Assembly: GCF_016464705.1 (NCBI RefSeq) | Contig: NZ_JAEHOB010000001.1 | Span: 248,001-312,000 of the forward strand | DNA: 64,000 nt | Reading direction: 5' to 3' | Origin: Qaidamihabitans albus | GTDB taxonomy: Bacteria > Actinomycetota > Actinomycetes > Mycobacteriales > Pseudonocardiaceae | Shown: in pieces, positions 61,633-64,000 of the stretch | Layout: each line of letters starts with the position of its first letter | Numbering within the stretch: position 1 is the stretch's first letter | Position numbers and translations under genes: made by a program | Notes under the pieces: model-generated | The model's input: the letters and a program-made list of their open reading frames with translations, nothing else | Told to the model about the DNA's origin: nothing | The model's database searches: none

Positions 61633-62586
61633 CAGCCGCAGCTCGCCTACCTGGGCGCCGCCGCCGAGCACCTCGCCGTGCCCGCGGCCGAGGCCGTCCA
61701 GCACCGAGGCGGCCGCCGGGTTGTCCGGCACGGCGCCCAGCGCGCGCAGCGCAGCGACGACCAGCGGCCTGCGCGCGCGGGCGGCGCCGTCGGCGATCTT
61801 GCAGGCCACCGCCGTGCCATCGGGAAGGGCGACCGCGTGCACGCCCTCCGCGCCGACCTTCGCCAGGAGCCCGGGCACCGCGAGCATCAACAGCGTGTCC
61901 TCGCGGCCGGTGCCCGCCACCAGCCACGGATGTGCGCGCATGGCGTCGGCGACCCGCCGCTCGGCGCCTTCGCCGGCGGCGGCCAGCCTGCCGAACGCGC
62001 GGGCGAGGCCGGTCAGCGAGTAGGCGAACAGCGGCGCCCCGCAGCCGTCCACGCCGGTGGCCGCGATCGGCTCACCGGTCAGCTCCGCCACCGTGCCGGC
62101 GATGGCCTGCTGCAGCCGGTGCCGCTCATCCAGGTAGTCGCCCGTGGACCAGCCGTTGTGCACGCAGGTGGCCAGCATCCCGGCGTGCTTGCCCGAGCAG
62201 TTCATCGCGCCGCGGCGGCTGCCGGGCCACGCGCGGATCGCGGCCAGCCTGCTCGGCTCGTGCAGCGGGTAGTCCGGCGGGCAGCGCAGGTCGTCCTCGG
62301 TGAGCCCGGCCCGGCCGAGCAGCGCCGAAACGCCCTCGACATGCGCGGACTCCCCGCTGTGTGACGCGCACACCAGCGCCAGCTCGGCGGCGTCGACCCG
62401 CAGGCCCGCGCGCAGCATGCCGAGGGCCTGCAACGGCTTCGTCGACGAGCGCGGATACACCGGCCGGTCGGTCTCGCCGATGGCGAGCCGCACGGAGCCG
62501 TCCGGGGCGGTGATCACCAGTGCGCCGTGGTGGACGCTCTCGACGACCCCGGAGCGAACGACCTCGACGAGGGCGGGCCCGGTCAA
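61597..62586 (-). CDS. Asparaginase (type II-like, pfam06089 family)
   Basis: 329 aa. Conserved family segments: VESVHHGALVITAPDGSV, TDRPVYPRSSTKPLQALGML (probable nucleophile region), CASHSGESAHVEGV, NCSGKHAGMLATCV and GVDGCGAPLF. It hydrolyses asparagine to aspartate and ammonia, although most members of this family are untested. The ATG overlaps the stop of the RsiG-type gene by 4 bp, so they share an operon. The C-terminus is extended by palindrome copy 9. Confidence 0.85.
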   Translation of the reverse strand: MTGPALVEVVRSGVVESVHHGALVITAPDGSVRLAIGETDRPVYPRSSTKPLQALGMLRAGLRVDAAELALVCASHSGESAHVEGVSALLGRAGLTEDDLRCPPDYPLHEPSRLAAIRAWPGSRRGAMNCSGKHAGMLATCVHNGWSTGDYLDERHRLQQAIAGTVAELTGEPIAATGVDGCGAPLFAYSLTGLARAFGRLAAAGEGAERRVADAMRAHPWLVAGTGREDTLLMLAVPGLLAKVGAEGVHAVALPDGTAVACKIADGAARARRPLVVAALRALGAVPDNPAAASVLDGLGRGHGEVLGGGAQVGELRLTRECARELELV

Positions 62587-63161
62587 TCCGCGTCGTCCCT
62601 CCGCCGCTCGCTGGCCAGCAGCTCGTCCACCGACGCCGTGCCCTGCGCGTAGCGGCCGGCGATCTCGGCGTTCAACGCGTCGACCACGGCCTGGACCTCG
62701 CGCCGGCGCATCGAGACCGACGCCTCCTGCTCGCGGTAGGTGCTCAGCGTCTCGGCCAGCTTCTCGTCGGTGAGCGAGGACACGTCCGAGAGGTCCGCGT
62801 CACCCACGAGCGCCTCGGCGCGCCGCCGGTACTCGCCCGCCCGGGACGGTTCGAGCGGCTGGTGACGGCCGGATCCCGCCGCCGGGCCGATGGCGTTGTC
62901 GGCGAGGATCGTGGCGAGCTGGTCGACGATGCTGGCCTCGCCGCCGGAGCTGCGGCGCTGCTGCTCGGCGCGGACGATGTCGATGCGGGCGTGCAGCAGG
63001 CGGCGCAGGTAGGACAGGTCCGTCTCCTCCTGGGCGGCCTCGTCCCGCCGCTCGCGCAGGTTCGCCAGCGTCAGGGTGTTCAGGTCACGCACATAGTCGG
63101 CGGCGAGGACACGGTCGATGCGACGGCGCCCGCCGGGCCGGACTTCGATCACGGGGGTCAT
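62583..63161 (-). CDS. rsiG: RsiG-type c-di-GMP-binding anti-sigma factor
   Basis: 192 aa with two long helices (residues ~30-70 and ~130-175) that can form an antiparallel coiled coil. Streptomyces RsiG binds a c-di-GMP dimer through two copies of E-X3-S-X2-R-X3-Q-X3-D and then holds the sigma factor WhiG. Here helix 2 has the exact motif (E146, S150, R153, Q157, D161). Helix 1 has it with His instead of Gln (E46, S50, R53, H57, D61). This strongly suggests an RsiG homologue; sigma partner and binding need testing. The gene precedes and overlaps asparaginase. Confidence 0.75.
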   Translation of the reverse strand: MTPVIEVRPGGRRRIDRVLAADYVRDLNTLTLANLRERRDEAAQEETDLSYLRRLLHARIDIVRAEQQRRSSGGEASIVDQLATILADNAIGPAAGSGRHQPLEPSRAGEYRRRAEALVGDADLSDVSSLTDEKLAETLSTYREQEASVSMRRREVQAVVDALNAEIAGRYAQGTASVDELLASERRRDDAD

Positions 63162-63254
63162 CCTGCTCTACATCGGTCGGACACACCAGGGTGGGCACGC
63201 GACGGTACCGCAGTCACGTGATCGCTTGCCGCCGGTCCGGGCCTGAGCGCGTGT

Positions 63255-63303
63255 CCCCGATGCGGCGTTGGTTGCGTTGAGCGCACGCGGTGCCGCATTG
63301 GGG
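63255..63303 (-). terminator. Hairpin downstream of ygfZ
   Basis: CCCCGATGCGGC (63255-63266) pairs with GCCGCATTGGGG (63292-63303) with one G:T wobble and a 25-nt loop, 17 bp after the minus-strand stop at 63320. Probably a terminator. Confidence 0.5.
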
Positions 63304-63319
63304 CGCTGTGCTGTCGCTG

Positions 63320-64000
63320 CTACCCCCGCAGGCGCTGCGCCGCCTCCCGGCCCGGCGCCACCCGCTCACCGGGCACCGAGTCCGGATCGATCGAAGCCTG
63401 CACCACCCGGTCCTCGGCGCCGACCAGCAGCTCGGCTTCCGTCGGCGTCGAACGCTTGACCAGCGCGAGGGCGACCGGGCCCAGCTCGTGGTGCTGCGCC
63501 ACGCTGCCCACCCGGCCGACCGTCCGGTCGCCGAGCAGCACGGGATCACCCGTCTCCGGGTAGATCTCCGGCGACCCGTCGAGGTGCAGCAGCACCAGAT
63601 GCCGCGGCGGCTTCCCGACGTTGTGCACCTTCGACACCGTCTCCTGCCCCCGGTAGCAGCCCTTCGCGACGTGCGCGGCCGAGCCGATCCAGTTCACCTC
63701 GTGCGGGATCGTGCGCTCGTCGGTGTCGACGTCGAGACGCGGGCGCAGCGACTCCACCCGCAGCGCGTCGAACGTCCAGATCCCGGCGGGCCGCGCACCC
63801 GCGTCGGTGAGCCTGCCCCACCATTCATCCAGCGCGGTCCTCGGCACGAGCAGGTCCACGGCGTCGTGGCCGGGCCAGGGCATGCGGCGCGCGAACCCGC
63901 CGCCGGGCAGATCGGCGACGGCATAGGGCTCGCCGGCGAGCTCGACGTCGAGGACCTTCGGGATCTCCGGGCCGAGCAGCGTGAGCACGGCCAGCTCGCC
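63320..64000 (-). CDS. ygfZ: Folate-binding protein YgfZ (partial; start beyond window)
   Basis: The visible C-terminal 226 residues contain the YgfZ signature KGCYRGQETVSK and the GcvT-like barrel (PGHDAVDLLVPR..., VGSVAQHHELGPVALALVKR). YgfZ binds tetrahydrofolate and helps maintain Fe-S proteins. The frame is open to the window edge, so the N-terminus lies outside. In mycobacteria the homologue (Rv0811c) is also near purM and DUF3073, so this is conserved order. Confidence 0.9.
   Translation of the reverse strand, partial: GELAVLTLLGPEIPKVLDVELAGEPYAVADLPGGGFARRMPWPGHDAVDLLVPRTALDEWWGRLTDAGARPAGIWTFDALRVESLRPRLDVDTDERTIPHEVNWIGSAAHVAKGCYRGQETVSKVHNVGKPPRHLVLLHLDGSPEIYPETGDPVLLGDRTVGRVGSVAQHHELGPVALALVKRSTPTEAELLVGAEDRVVQASIDPDSVPGERVAPGREAAQRLRG

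Overview
The window is high-GC actinobacterial DNA with GTG/ATG starts, many 1-4 bp stop/start overlaps, a SigE-family sigma factor, DUF397/DUF5753 regulators, DUF3073 and a purine gene block with mycobacterial-like neighbours. It looks like the chromosome of a member of the Pseudonocardiaceae (Amycolatopsis/Saccharopolyspora type). That placement is inferred from gene content and was not tested by a search.

Layout. 1-5.7 kb: a type VII secretion (T7SS) accessory cassette: DUF3558 lipoprotein, PPE-like protein, EspG-like chaperone, EspC-like protein and a WXG100-type transglycosylase whose catalytic domain is interrupted by an intein. 5.8-10 kb: membrane proteins, an aminotransferase, a HAD hydrolase and a threonine aldolase. 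10-13.4 kb: two paralogous sigma-factor/membrane-partner cassettes on either side of a TetR gene; the second sigma gene carries a frameshift. 13.4-17.8 kb: purB, a MOSC protein, a TauE/SafE exporter behind a leader-peptide ORF, and purC. 17.9-25.2 kb: DUF2334 and MBL-fold proteins, an ArsR-type regulator divergent from an MFS transporter, an aldehyde dehydrogenase, and an ABC exporter divergent from a MarR regulator. 25.2-30.3 kb: a sugar-acid catabolic cluster (aldehyde dehydrogenase, enolase-superfamily dehydratase, U32-like TIM barrel) divergent from an ACS-type MFS permease. 31-37.8 kb: purS-purQ, a heterodimeric ABC exporter, purL. 37.8-45.9 kb: pentapeptide-repeat protein, YPPQ-rich membrane protein, two tandem GH25 lysozymes, a T7SS-associated protein, a sterol-carrier protein, a DUF574 methyltransferase and an XRE/DUF397 regulatory unit. 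46-49.2 kb: purF, purM, arfB. 49.2-58.3 kb: M20 amidohydrolase + AbgT transporter, VanZ, a CitAB-type two-component system divergent from a tctCBA tricarboxylate transporter. 58.4-64 kb: oxidoreductase, 3-hydroxybutyryl-CoA dehydrogenase, DUF3073, an uncharacterised protein, asparaginase, an RsiG-type anti-sigma factor and the C-terminal part of ygfZ.

The most unusual signals are two. (1) A family of nine near-perfect ~46-52 bp palindromes, with arms CTCGTGAGTG/CACTCACGAG and core GAGTT(AG or CT)AACTC, found only at gene 3' ends. Five of them supply the stop codons of eight genes. (2) A 366-residue intein with two LAGLIDADG-type motifs and a zinc-finger-like insert, placed 13 residues after the catalytic Glu of a T7SS-linked lytic transglycosylase.

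Purine synthesis is the housekeeping thread: purB, purC, purS, purQ, purL, purF and purM are scattered through 35 kb with transport, cell-wall and regulatory genes between them. No tRNA, rRNA, CRISPR array or transposase was recognised, and no gene-free stretch exceeds about 300 bases.
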